This document shows, piece by piece, positions 54,231-63,753 of a stretch of 64,000 nucleotides of DNA. The stretch comes from Henricia sp. BOLD:AAB3569 (lineage: Eukaryota; Echinodermata; Asteroidea; Spinulosida; Echinasteridae). Under the pieces are notes generated by a model. That model was not told the DNA's origin and ran no database searches. It worked only from the letters and a program-made list of their open reading frames with translations. The number at the start of each line of letters is the position of its first letter. The first letter of the stretch is position 1. The stretch is taken from assembly GCA_037783545.1 (NCBI GenBank), contig JBBELK010000298.1, positions 4,340,001-4,404,000 on the forward strand, written 5' to 3'. The position numbers and the translations under genes were made by a program.

Positions 54231-54822
54231 CTATTTCTTGGCTGGCTTTGACGATTTGGTCTTGGGCTTGGCTACCGACTTCTTGACGACCGTCTTCTTG
54301 GCTGGCTTGAGTTTGACCGATTTCTTGGGACTCGTGGACTTGGTTTTCTTGTCAGAAGTCTTGGTCGCTTTGGATGTTTTCTTCGGTGTCGTCTTTGGTT
54401 TTGGCTTACGGGTTTTCCTGGACTTTTCCGCTGCCTTTGCCTTTTCCTTGTGTTCTGCTTTCTTGAGTCGTTCCCTCTCCTTCTTGGCCTTGGCTTGCTC
54501 TTTCTCTCGACTTGCTTTGGCTTTTTCCTTCTCCTTCGTTGCTTTTGCTTTGGCCTCGGCCTTTACTTTGCTAGTGTCCAACTTGAAGGTACCAGCTGCT
54601 CCATGGCCCTTGGTGCGGATAAGTTTGCCCTTAGGCCTTGTCCACGCCTGAGTTGAGGGCATTGCGGATAACCCGGGCCTTCGCCTCGGTGTCAACGTCT
54701 AGGTTCTCTTTAAGGTACTTCTTAATGGCTTGCGCAGAAGACCCCTTCTTGTCACCGAGGGCGGCGATTGCGGTTGAGATATTTTGGAGAAGAGACGGGG
54801 TAGTTGTCTTGGTCGAAGCCAT
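54231..54822 (-). pseudogene. Linker histone H1 copy 40, 7-bp frameshift
   Basis: Third copy of the AGGCCTT allele (about 54634-54640), directly adjacent to copy 39. Predicted product 63 aa. Hairpin 54188-54203; H1 box 54956-54962. Promoter-side spacer has the AAAAAAAGCG variant, like copy 36 but unlike copy 39. Confidence 0.93.
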
Positions 54823-55601
54823 GTTGGTGCTGATGAAGTACAGTTGGATGTTGCAGGATCCGTATAACGGGGTCGCGCGGACGCGGTCGGTGCTCTGCCC
54901 GTTCAACCGTAGCAGCAGGGAATCTGGGCAGTAACCGTCTCTCTCCCGCCGAATCTGTGTTTTCAGTCGCCACTAAAATCACTTTTCTGCGACGTACAGT
55001 TACTTGTTTGATTCAAATCAAAAATATATCCTTTTAGATGGACTTTCACTTTCGACACACAGGGAAGTTAATAGCGTTTGGCCAAAATGTCTTTTAGTAG
55101 TGAGCGAAGATTTGTCAAGCTGTCAGTTTTGTAATGTCGTGTGTAATAATCACTCTTGGGAATATGTAACGGTGTCGTGTGTAATTGGCAAATTTTGACT
55201 GGAAGTATGCGTCCGCCTGATGGAACTTTCTTATTAAGGGTTGGGGGAGGGGTGGCGTTATTATTTTCTTCTGGAAATGAGGAAAGCAAACAATATGAGC
55301 CATTGTACTTTGCAATGCAAGATGGCCGACTAATATATTTGATTTCAAAAAAAGCGCCCTCAATCGGTTGTTTGAGAATCGGGTCTTTATTTTTTTTCTA
55401 AATTTGTTTTATTGTTATTACTAATTTATATTATGTAATTTATTTTCTGTTATTTATTATTTTAAAAATGTTTATTGATTGATTGATCGCTTTATTTATT
55501 TTTAAACTTTTGGTGGGGTGGTTTGGGCAGATCAAAATATCTCTTTTGTAGTTGTGATGGCTCTGAAAAGAGCCGTTAGGTTTGTTGCTTTTTCGTCACA
55601 G

Positions 55602-56186
55602 CTATTTCTTGGCTGGCTTTGACGATTTGGTCTTGGGCTTGGCTACCGACTTCTTGACGACCGTCTTCTTGGCTGGCTTGGGTTTGACCGATTTCTTGGG
55701 ACTCGTGGACTTGGTTTTCTTGTCAGAAGTCTTGGTCGCTTTGGATGTTTTCTTCGGTGTCGTCTTTGGTTTTGGCTTACGGGTTTTCCTGGACTTTTCC
55801 GCTGCCTTTGCCTTTTCCTTGTGTTCTGCTTTCTTGAGTCGTTCCCTCTCCTTCTTGGCCTTGGCTTGCTCTTTCTCTCGACTTGCTTTGGCTTTTTCCT
55901 TCTCCTTCGTTGCTTTTGCTTTGGCCTCGGCCTTTACTTTGCTAGTGTCCAACTTGAAGGTACCAGCTGCTCCATGGCCCTTGGTGCGGATAAGTTTGCC
56001 CTTGTCCACGCCTGAGTTGAGGGCATTGCGGATAACCCGGGCCTTCGCCTCGGTGTCAACGTCTAGGTTCTCTTTAAGGTACTTCTTAATGGCTTGCGCA
56101 GAAGACCCCTTCTTGTCACTGAGGGCGGCGATTGCGGTTGAGATATTTTGGAGAAGAGACGGGGTAGTTGTCTTGGTCGAAGCCAT
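55602..56186 (-). CDS. H1: Linker histone H1, copy 41 (G23S)
   Basis: Intact 194 aa with G23S. Hairpin 55559-55574; H1 box 56320-56326; microduplication at 56436-56452. Confidence 0.94.
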   Translation of the reverse strand: MASTKTTTPSLLQNISTAIAALSDKKGSSAQAIKKYLKENLDVDTEAKARVIRNALNSGVDKGKLIRTKGHGAAGTFKLDTSKVKAEAKAKATKEKEKAKASREKEQAKAKKERERLKKAEHKEKAKAAEKSRKTRKPKPKTTPKKTSKATKTSDKKTKSTSPKKSVKPKPAKKTVVKKSVAKPKTKSSKPAKK

Positions 56187-56955
56187 GTTGGTGCTGATGA
56201 AGTACAGTTGGATGTTGCAGGATCCGTATAACGGGGTCGCGCGGACGCGGTCGGTGCTCTGCCCGTTCAACCGTAGCAGCAGGGAATCTGGGCAGTAACC
56301 GTCTCTCCCCCGGCGAATCTGTGTTTTCAGTCGCCACTAAAATCACTTTTCTGCGACGTACAGTTACTTGTTTGATTCAAATCAAAAATATATCCTTTTA
56401 GATGGACTTTCACTTTCGACACACAGGGAAGTTAATAGCGTTTAGCGTTTAGTAGTGAGCGAAGATTTGTCAAGCTGTCAGTTTTGTAATGTCGTGTGTA
56501 ATAATCACTCTTGGGAATATGTAACGGTGTCGTGTGTAATTGGCAAATTTTGACTGGAAGTATGCGTCCGCCTGATGGAACTTTCTTATTAAGGGTTGGG
56601 GAGGGGTGGCGTTATTATTTTCTTCTGGAAATGAGGAAAGCAAACAATATGAGCCATTGTACTTTGCAATGCAAGATGGCCGACTAATATATTTGATTTC
56701 CAAAATAGCGCCCTCAATCGGTTGTTTGAGAATCGGGTCTTTATTTTTTTTCTAAATTTGTTTTATTGTTATTACTAATTTATATTATGTAATTTATTTT
56801 CTGTTATTTATTATTTTAAAAATGTTTATTGATTGATTGATCGCTTTATTTATTTTTAAACTTTTGGTGGGGAGGTTTGGGCAGATCAAAATATCTCTTT
56901 TGTAGTTGTGATGGCTCTGAAAAGAGCCGTTAGGTTTGTTGCTTTTTCGTCACAG

Positions 56956-57540
56956 CTATTTCTTGGCTGGCTTTGACGATTTGGTCTTGGGCTTGGCTAC
57001 CGACTTCTTGACGACCGTCTTCTTGGCTGGCTTGGGTTTGACCGATTTCTTGGGACTCGTGGACTTGGTTTTCTTGTCAGAAGTCTTGGTCGCTTTGGAT
57101 GTTTTCTTCGGTGTCGTCTTTGGTTTTGGCTTACGGGTTTTCCTGGACTTTTCCGCTGCCTTTGCCTTTTCCTTGTGTTCTGCTTTCTTGAGTCGTTCCC
57201 TCTCCTTTTTGGCCTTGGCTTGCTCTTTCTCTCGACTTGCTTTGGCTTTTTCCTTCTCCTTCGTTGCTTTTGCTTTGGCCTCGGCCTTTACTTTGCTAGT
57301 GTCCAACTTGAAGGTACCAGCTGCTCCATGGCCCTTGGTGCGGATAAGTTTGCCCTTGTCCACGCCTGAGTTGAGGGCATTGCGGATAACCCGGGCCTTC
57401 GCCTCGGTGTCAACGTATAGGTTCTCTTTAAGGTACTTCTTAATGGCCTGCACAGAAGACCCCTTCTTGTCACCGAGGGCGGCGATTGCGGTTGAGATAT
57501 TTTGGAGAAGAGACGGGGTAGTTGTCTTGGTCGAAGACAT
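56956..57540 (-). CDS. H1: Linker histone H1, copy 42 (A2S, A30V, D42Y; no H1 box)
   Basis: Intact 194 aa with A2S, A30V and D42Y, shared only with copy 44. Nine bp are missing upstream at the 57673/57674 junction, which removes the whole AAACACA box. Other promoter parts and the hairpin (56913-56928) remain. Expression is likely reduced or less tied to S phase. Confidence 0.92.
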   Translation of the reverse strand: MSSTKTTTPSLLQNISTAIAALGDKKGSSVQAIKKYLKENLYVDTEAKARVIRNALNSGVDKGKLIRTKGHGAAGTFKLDTSKVKAEAKAKATKEKEKAKASREKEQAKAKKERERLKKAEHKEKAKAAEKSRKTRKPKPKTTPKKTSKATKTSDKKTKSTSPKKSVKPKPAKKTVVKKSVAKPKTKSSKPAKK

Positions 57541-57660
57541 GTTGGTGCTGATGAAGTACAGTTGGATGTTGCAGGATCCGTATAACGGGGTCGCGCGGAC
57601 GCGGTCGGTGCTCTGCCCGTTCAACCGTAACAGCAGGGAATCTGGGCAGTAACCGTCTCT

Positions 57661-57680
57661 CCCCCGGCGAATCAGTCGCC
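57661..57680 (-). promoter_or_regulatory. Copy 42 promoter lacking the H1 box
   Basis: Normal units read GAATCTGTGTTTTCAGTCGCC on the plus strand; here it is GAATCAGTCGCC. The 9-bp loss has a C at each end that allows slippage. The GAGA element next to it is retained. Confidence 0.88.
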
Positions 57681-58309
57681 ACTAAAATCACTTTTCTGCG
57701 ACGTACAGTTACTTGTTTGATTCAAATCAAAAAATATCCTTTTAGATGGACTTTCACTTTCGACACACAGGGAAGTTAATAGCGTTTGGCCAAAATGTCT
57801 TTTAGTAGTGAGCGAAGATTTGTCAAGCTGTCAGTTTTGTAATGTCGTGTGTAATAATCACTCTTGGGAATATGTAACGGTGTCGTGTGTAATTGGCAAA
57901 TTTTGACTGGAAGTATGCGTCCGCCTGATGGAACTTTCTTATTAAGGGTTGGGGGAGGGGTGGCGTTATTATTTTCTTCTGGAAATGAGGAAAGCAAACA
58001 ATATGAGCCATTGTACTTTGCAATGCAAGATGGCCGACTAATATATTTGATTTCCAAAATAGCGCCCTCAATCGGTTGTTTGAGAATCGGGTCTTTATTT
58101 TTTTTCTAAATTTGTTTTATTGTTATTACTAATTTATATTATGTAATTTATTTTCTGTTATTTATTATTTTAAAAATGTTTATTGATTGATTGATCGCTT
58201 TATTTATTTTTAAACTTTTGGTGGGGTGGTTTGGGCAGATCAAAATATCTCTTTTGTAGTTGTGATGGCTCTGAAAAGAGCCGTTAGGTTTGTTGCTTTT
58301 TCGTCACAG

Positions 58310-58894
58310 CTATTTCTTGGCTGGCTTTGACGATTTGGTCTTGGGCTTGGCTACCGACTTCTTGACGACCGTCTTCTTGGCTGGCTTGGGTTTGACCGAT
58401 TTCTTGGGACTCGTGGACTTGGTTTTCTTGTCAAAAGTCTTGGTCGCTTTGGATGTTTTCTTCGGTGTCGTCTTTGGTTTTGGCTTACGGGTTTTCCTGG
58501 ACTTTTCCGCTGCCTTTGCCTTTTCCTTGTGTTCTGCTTTCTTGAGTCGTTCCCTCTCCTTTTTGGCCTTGGCTTGCTCTTTCTCTCGACTTGCTTTGGC
58601 TTTTTCCTTCTCCTTCGTTGCTTTTGCTTTGGCCTCGGCCTTTACTTTGCTAGTGTCCAACTTGAAGGTACCAGCTGCTCCATGACCCTTGGTGCGGATA
58701 AGTTTGCCCTTGTCCACGCCTGAGTTGAGGGCATTGCGGATAACCCGGGCCTTCGCCTCGGTGTCAACGTCTAGGTTCTCTTTAAGGTACTTCTTAATGG
58801 CTTGCACAGAAGACCCCTTCTTGTCACTGAGGGCGGCGATTGCGGTTGAGATATTTTGGATAAGAGACGGGGTAGTTGTCTTGGTCGAAGCCAT
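58310..58894 (-). CDS. H1: Linker histone H1, copy 43 (L12I, G23S, A30V, S154F)
   Basis: Intact 194 aa with four replacements relative to consensus, shared only with copy 45. S154F puts a bulky residue in the basic tail. H1 box present (59028-59034); hairpin 58267-58282. Confidence 0.93.
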   Translation of the reverse strand: MASTKTTTPSLIQNISTAIAALSDKKGSSVQAIKKYLKENLDVDTEAKARVIRNALNSGVDKGKLIRTKGHGAAGTFKLDTSKVKAEAKAKATKEKEKAKASREKEQAKAKKERERLKKAEHKEKAKAAEKSRKTRKPKPKTTPKKTSKATKTFDKKTKSTSPKKSVKPKPAKKTVVKKSVAKPKTKSSKPAKK

Positions 58895-59609
58895 GTTGGT
58901 GCTGATGAAGTACAGTTGGATGTTGCAGGATCCGTATAACGGGGTCGCGCGGACGCGGTCGGTGCTCTGCCCGTTCAACCGTAGCAGCAGGGAATCTGGG
59001 CAGTAACCGTCTCTCCCCCGGCGAATCTGTGTTTTCAGTCGCCACTAAAATCACTTTTCTGCGACGTACAGTTACTTGTTTGATTCAAATCAAAAATATA
59101 TCCTTTTAGATGGACTTTCACTTTCGACACACAGGGAAGTTAATAGCGTTTGGCCAAAATGTCTTTTAGTAGTGAGCGAAGATTTGTCAAGCTGTCAGTT
59201 TTGTAATGTCGTGTGTAATAATCACTCTTGGGAATATGTAACGGTGTCGTGTGTAATTGGCAAATTTTGACTGGAAGTATGCGTCCGCCTGATGGAACTT
59301 TCTTATTAAGGGTTGGGGAGGGGTGGCGTTATTATTTTCTTCTGGAAATGAGGAAAGCAAACAATATGAGCCATTGTACTTTGCAATGCAAGATGGCCGA
59401 CTAATATATTTGATTTCCAAAATAGCGCCCTCAATCGGTTGTTTGAGAATCGGGTCTTTATTTTTTTTCTAAATTTTTTTTATTGTTATTACTAATTTAT
59501 ATTATGTTATTTATTTTCTGTTATTTATTATTTTAAAAATGTTTATTGATTGATTGATCGCTTTATTTATTTTTAAACTTTTGGTGGGGTGGTTTGGGCA
59601 GATCAAAAT

Positions 59610-59618
59610 ATCTATTTT
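59610..59618 (-). terminator. Mutated U7-pairing element of copy 44
   Basis: The minus strand reads AAAATAGAT instead of AAAAGAGAT, losing a G in the block expected to pair with U7 snRNA. The same change is at 62327-62335 for copy 46. Confidence 0.75.
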
Positions 59619-59672
59619 GTAGTTGTGATGGCTCTGAAAAGAGCCGTTAGGTTTGTTGCTTTTTCGTCACAG

Positions 59673-60257
59673 CTATTTCTTGGCTGGCTTTGACGATTTG
59701 GTCTTGGGCTTGGCTACCGACTTCTTGACGACCGTCTTCTTGGCTGGCTTGGGTTTGACCGATTTCTTGGGACTCGTGGACTTGGTTTTCTTGTCAGAAG
59801 TCTTGGTCGCTTTGGATGTTTTCTTCGGTGTCGTCTTTGGTTTTGGCTTACGGGTTTTCCTGGACTTTTCCGCTGCCTTTGCCTTTTCCTTGTGTTCTGC
59901 TTTCTTGAGTCGTTCCCTCTCCTTTTTGGCCTTGGCTTGCTCTTTCTCTCGACTTGCTTTGGCTTTTTCCTTCTCCTTCGTTGCTTTTGCTTTGGCCTCG
60001 GCCTTTACTTTGCTAGTGTCCAACTTGAAGGTACCAGCTGCTCCATGGCCCTTGGTGCGGATAAGTTTGCCCTTGTCCACGCCTGAGTTGAGGGCATTGC
60101 GGATAACCCGGGCCTTCGCCTCGGTGTCAACGTATAGGTTCTCTTTAAGGTACTTCTTAATGGCCTGCACAGAAGACCCCTTCTTGTCACCGAGGGCGGC
60201 GATTGCGGTTGAGATATTTTGGAGAAGAGACGGGGTAGTTGTCTTGGTCGAAGACAT
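59673..60257 (-). CDS. H1: Linker histone H1, copy 44 (A2S, A30V, D42Y; no H1 box)
   Basis: Protein identical to copy 42. The H1 box is deleted at the 60390/60391 junction. It additionally has a mutated U7 element (59610-59618), so both its promoter and its 3' end are altered. Hairpin 59630-59645 intact. Confidence 0.92.
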   Translation of the reverse strand: MSSTKTTTPSLLQNISTAIAALGDKKGSSVQAIKKYLKENLYVDTEAKARVIRNALNSGVDKGKLIRTKGHGAAGTFKLDTSKVKAEAKAKATKEKEKAKASREKEQAKAKKERERLKKAEHKEKAKAAEKSRKTRKPKPKTTPKKTSKATKTSDKKTKSTSPKKSVKPKPAKKTVVKKSVAKPKTKSSKPAKK

Positions 60258-61026
60258 GTTGGTGCTGATGAAGTACAGTTGGATGTTGCAGGATCCGTAT
60301 AACGGGGTCGCGCGGACGCGGTCGGTGCTCTGCCCGTTCAACCGTAACAGCAGGGAATCTGGGCAGTAACCGTCTCTCCCCCGGCGAATCAGTCGCCACT
60401 AAAATCACTTTTCTGCGACGTACAGTTACTTGTTTGATTCAAATCAAAAAATATCCTTTTAGATGGACTTTCACTTTCGACACACAGGGAAGTTAATAGC
60501 GTTTGGCCAAAATGTCTTTTAGTAGTGAGCGAAGATTTGTCAAGCTGTCAGTTTTGTAATGTCGTGTGTAATAATCACTCTTGGGAATATGTAACGGTGT
60601 CGTGTGTAATTGGCAAATTTTGACTGGAAGTATGCGTCCGCCTGATGGAACTTTCTTATTAAGGGTTGGGGGAGGGGTGGCGTTATTATTTTCTTCTGGA
60701 AATGAGGAAAGCAAACAATATGAGCCATTGTACTTTGCAATGCAAGATGGCCGACTAATATATTTGATTTCCAAAATAGCGCCCTCAATCGGTTGTTTGA
60801 GAATCGGGTCTTTATTTTTTTTCTAAATTTGTTTTATTGTTATTACTAATTTATATTATGTAATTTATTTTCTGTTATTTATTATTTTAAAAATGTTTAT
60901 TGATTGATTGATCGCTTTATTTATTTTTAAACTTTTGGTGGGGTGGTTTGGGCAGATCAAAATATCTCTTTTGTAGTTGTGATGGCTCTGAAAAGAGCCG
61001 TTAGGTTTGTTGCTTTTTCGTCACAG

Positions 61027-61611
61027 CTATTTCTTGGCTGGCTTTGACGATTTGGTCTTGGGCTTGGCTACCGACTTCTTGACGACCGTCTTCTTGGCTG
61101 GCTTGGGTTTGACCGATTTCTTGGGACTCGTGGACTTGGTTTTCTTGTCAAAAGTCTTGGTCGCTTTGGATGTTTTCTTCGGTGTCGTCTTTGGTTTTGG
61201 CTTACGGGTTTTCCTGGACTTTTCCGCTGCCTTTGCCTTTTCCTTGTGTTCTGCTTTCTTGAGTCGTTCCCTCTCCTTTTTGGCCTTGGCTTGCTCTTTC
61301 TCTCGACTTGCTTTGGCTTTTTCCTTCTCCTTCGTTGCTTTTGCTTTGGCCTCGGCCTTTACTTTGCTAGTGTCCAACTTGAAGGTACCAGCTGCTCCAT
61401 GACCCTTGGTGCGGATAAGTTTGCCCTTGTCCACGCCTGAGTTGAGGGCATTGCGGATAACCCGGGCCTTCGCCTCGGTGTCAACGTCTAGGTTCTCTTT
61501 AAGGTACTTCTTAATGGCTTGCACAGAAGACCCCTTCTTGTCACTGAGGGCGGCGATTGCGGTTGAGATATTTTGGATAAGAGACGGGGTAGTTGTCTTG
61601 GTCGAAGCCAT
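61027..61611 (-). CDS. H1: Linker histone H1, copy 45 (L12I, G23S, A30V, S154F)
   Basis: Protein identical to copy 43. H1 box 61745-61751; hairpin 60984-60999. Confidence 0.93.
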   Translation of the reverse strand: MASTKTTTPSLIQNISTAIAALSDKKGSSVQAIKKYLKENLDVDTEAKARVIRNALNSGVDKGKLIRTKGHGAAGTFKLDTSKVKAEAKAKATKEKEKAKASREKEQAKAKKERERLKKAEHKEKAKAAEKSRKTRKPKPKTTPKKTSKATKTFDKKTKSTSPKKSVKPKPAKKTVVKKSVAKPKTKSSKPAKK

Positions 61612-62326
61612 GTTGGTGCTGATGAAGTACAGTTGGATGTTGCAGGATCCGTATAACGGGGTCGCGCGGACGCGGTCGGTGCTCTGCCCGTTCAACCGTA
61701 GCAGCAGGGAATCTGGGCAGTAACCGTCTCTCCCCCGGCGAATCTGTGTTTTCAGTCGCCACTAAAATCACTTTTCTGCGACGTACAGTTACTTGTTTGA
61801 TTCAAATCAAAAATATATCCTTTTAGATGGACTTTCACTTTCGACACACAGGGAAGTTAATAGCGTTTGGCCAAAATGTCTTTTAGTAGTGAGCGAAGAT
61901 TTGTCAAGCTGTCAGTTTTGTAATGTCGTGTGTAATAATCACTCTTGGGAATATGTAACGGTGTCGTGTGTAATTGGCAAATTTTGACTGGAAGTATGCG
62001 TCCGCCTGATGGAACTTTCTTATTAAGGGTTGGGGAGGGGTGGCGTTATTATTTTCTTCTGGAAATGAGGAAAGCAAACAATATGAGCCATTGTACTTTG
62101 CAATGCAAGATGGCCGACTAATATATTTGATTTCCAAAATAGCGCCCTCAATCGGTTGTTTGAGAATCGGGTCTTTATTTTTTTTCTAAATTTGTTTTAT
62201 TGTTATTACTAATTTATATTATGTTATTTATTTTCTGTTATTTATTATTTTAAAAATGTTTATTGATTGATTGATCGCTTTATTTATTTTTAAACTTTTG
62301 GTGGGGTGGTTTGGGCAGATCAAAAT

Positions 62327-62335
62327 ATCTATTTT
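62327..62335 (-). terminator. Mutated U7-pairing element of copy 46
   Basis: AAAATAGAT on the minus strand, as at copy 44. Hairpin 62347-62362 is intact. Confidence 0.75.
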
Positions 62336-62389
62336 GTAGTTGTGATGGCTCTGAAAAGAGCCGTTAGGTTTGTTGCTTTTTCGTCACAG

Positions 62390-62974
62390 CTATTTCTTGG
62401 CTGGCTTTGACGATTTGGTCTTGGGCTTGGCTACCGACTTCTTGACGACCGTCTTCTTGGCTGGCTTGAGTTTGACCGATTTCTTGGGACTCGTGGACTT
62501 GGTTTTCTTGTCAGAAGTCTTGGTCGCTTTGGATGTTTTCTTCGGTGTCTTCTTTGGTTTTGGCTTACGGGTTTTCCTGGACTTTTCCGCTGCCTTTGCC
62601 TTTTCCTTGTGTTCTGCTTTCTTGAGTCGTTCCCTCTCCTTCTTGGCCTTGGCTTGCTCTTTCTCTCGACTTGCTTTGGCTTTTTCCTTCTCCTTCGTTG
62701 CTTTTGCTTTGGCCTCGGCCTTTACTTTGCTAGTGTCCAACTTGAAGGTACCAGCTGCTCCATGGCCCTTGGTGCGGATAAGTTTGCCCTTGTCCACGCC
62801 TGAGTTGAGGGCATTGCGGATAACCCGGGCCTTCGCCTCGGTGTCAACGTCTAGGTTCTCTTTAAGGTACTTCTTAATGGCTTGCGCAGAAGACCCCTTC
62901 TTGTCAGCGAGGGCGGCGATTGCGGTTGAGATATTTTGGAGAAGAGACGGGCTAGTTGTCTTGGTCGAAGCCAT
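62390..62974 (-). CDS. H1: Linker histone H1, copy 46 (T8S, G23A, T142K, P169L)
   Basis: Intact 194 aa. T142K is shared with copy 34; T8S and G23A are private. In this copy the upstream in-frame extension seen in other copies is broken by a stop from a promoter substitution (about 63056), with no effect on the 194-aa gene. That supports the chosen start. H1 box 63108-63114. Confidence 0.94.
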   Translation of the reverse strand: MASTKTTSPSLLQNISTAIAALADKKGSSAQAIKKYLKENLDVDTEAKARVIRNALNSGVDKGKLIRTKGHGAAGTFKLDTSKVKAEAKAKATKEKEKAKASREKEQAKAKKERERLKKAEHKEKAKAAEKSRKTRKPKPKKTPKKTSKATKTSDKKTKSTSPKKSVKLKPAKKTVVKKSVAKPKTKSSKPAKK

Positions 62975-63753
62975 GTTGGTGCTGATGAAGTACAGTTGGA
63001 TGTTGCAGGATCCGTATAACGGGGTCGCGCGGACGCGGTCGGTGCTCTGCCCGTTTAACCGTAGCAGCAGGGAATCTGGGCAGTAACCGTCTCTCTCCCG
63101 GCGAATCTGTGTTTTCAGTCGCCACTAAAATCACTTTTCTGCGACGTACAGTTACTTGTTTGATTCAAATCAAAAATATATCCTTTTAGATGGACTTTCA
63201 CTTTCGACACACAGGGAAGTTAATAGCGTTTGGCCAAAATGTCTTTTAGTAGTGAGCGAAGATTTGTCAAGCTGTCAGTTTTGTAATGTCGTGTGTAATA
63301 ATCACTCTTGGGAATATGTAACGGTGTCGTGTGTAATTGGCAAATTTTGACTGGAAGTATGCGTCCGCCTGATGGAACTTTCTTATTAAGGGTTGGGGGA
63401 GGGGTGGCGTTATTATTTTCTTCTGGAAATGAGGAAAGCAAACAATATGAGCCATTGTACTTTGCAATGCAAGATGGCCGACTAATATATTTGATTTCAA
63501 AAAAAGCGCCCTCAATCGGTTGTTTGAGAATCGGGTCTTTATTTTTTTTCTAAATTTGTTTTATTGTTATTACTAATTTATATTATGTAATTTATTTTCT
63601 GTTATTTATTATTTTAAAAATGTTTATTGATTGATTGATCGCTTTATTTATTTTTAAACTTTTGGTGGGGTGGTTTGGGCAGATCAAAATATCTCTTTTG
63701 TAGTTGTGATGGCTCTGAAAAGAGCCGTTAGGTTTGTTGCTTTTTCGTCACAG

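Larger units (their letters stand above)
56956..59672 (-). repeat. Two-unit higher-order repeat, first copy (units 42-43)
   Basis: This 2717-bp dimer repeats at 59673-62389. All private variants of units 42 and 43 recur in 44 and 45. One clear difference seen is T at 59477 versus G at 62194. Confidence 0.9.
59673..62389 (-). repeat. Two-unit higher-order repeat, second copy (units 44-45)
   Basis: Second copy of the 2717-bp dimer at 56956-59672. The shared H1-box loss and shared amino acid changes show duplication of the pair as a block. Confidence 0.9.
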
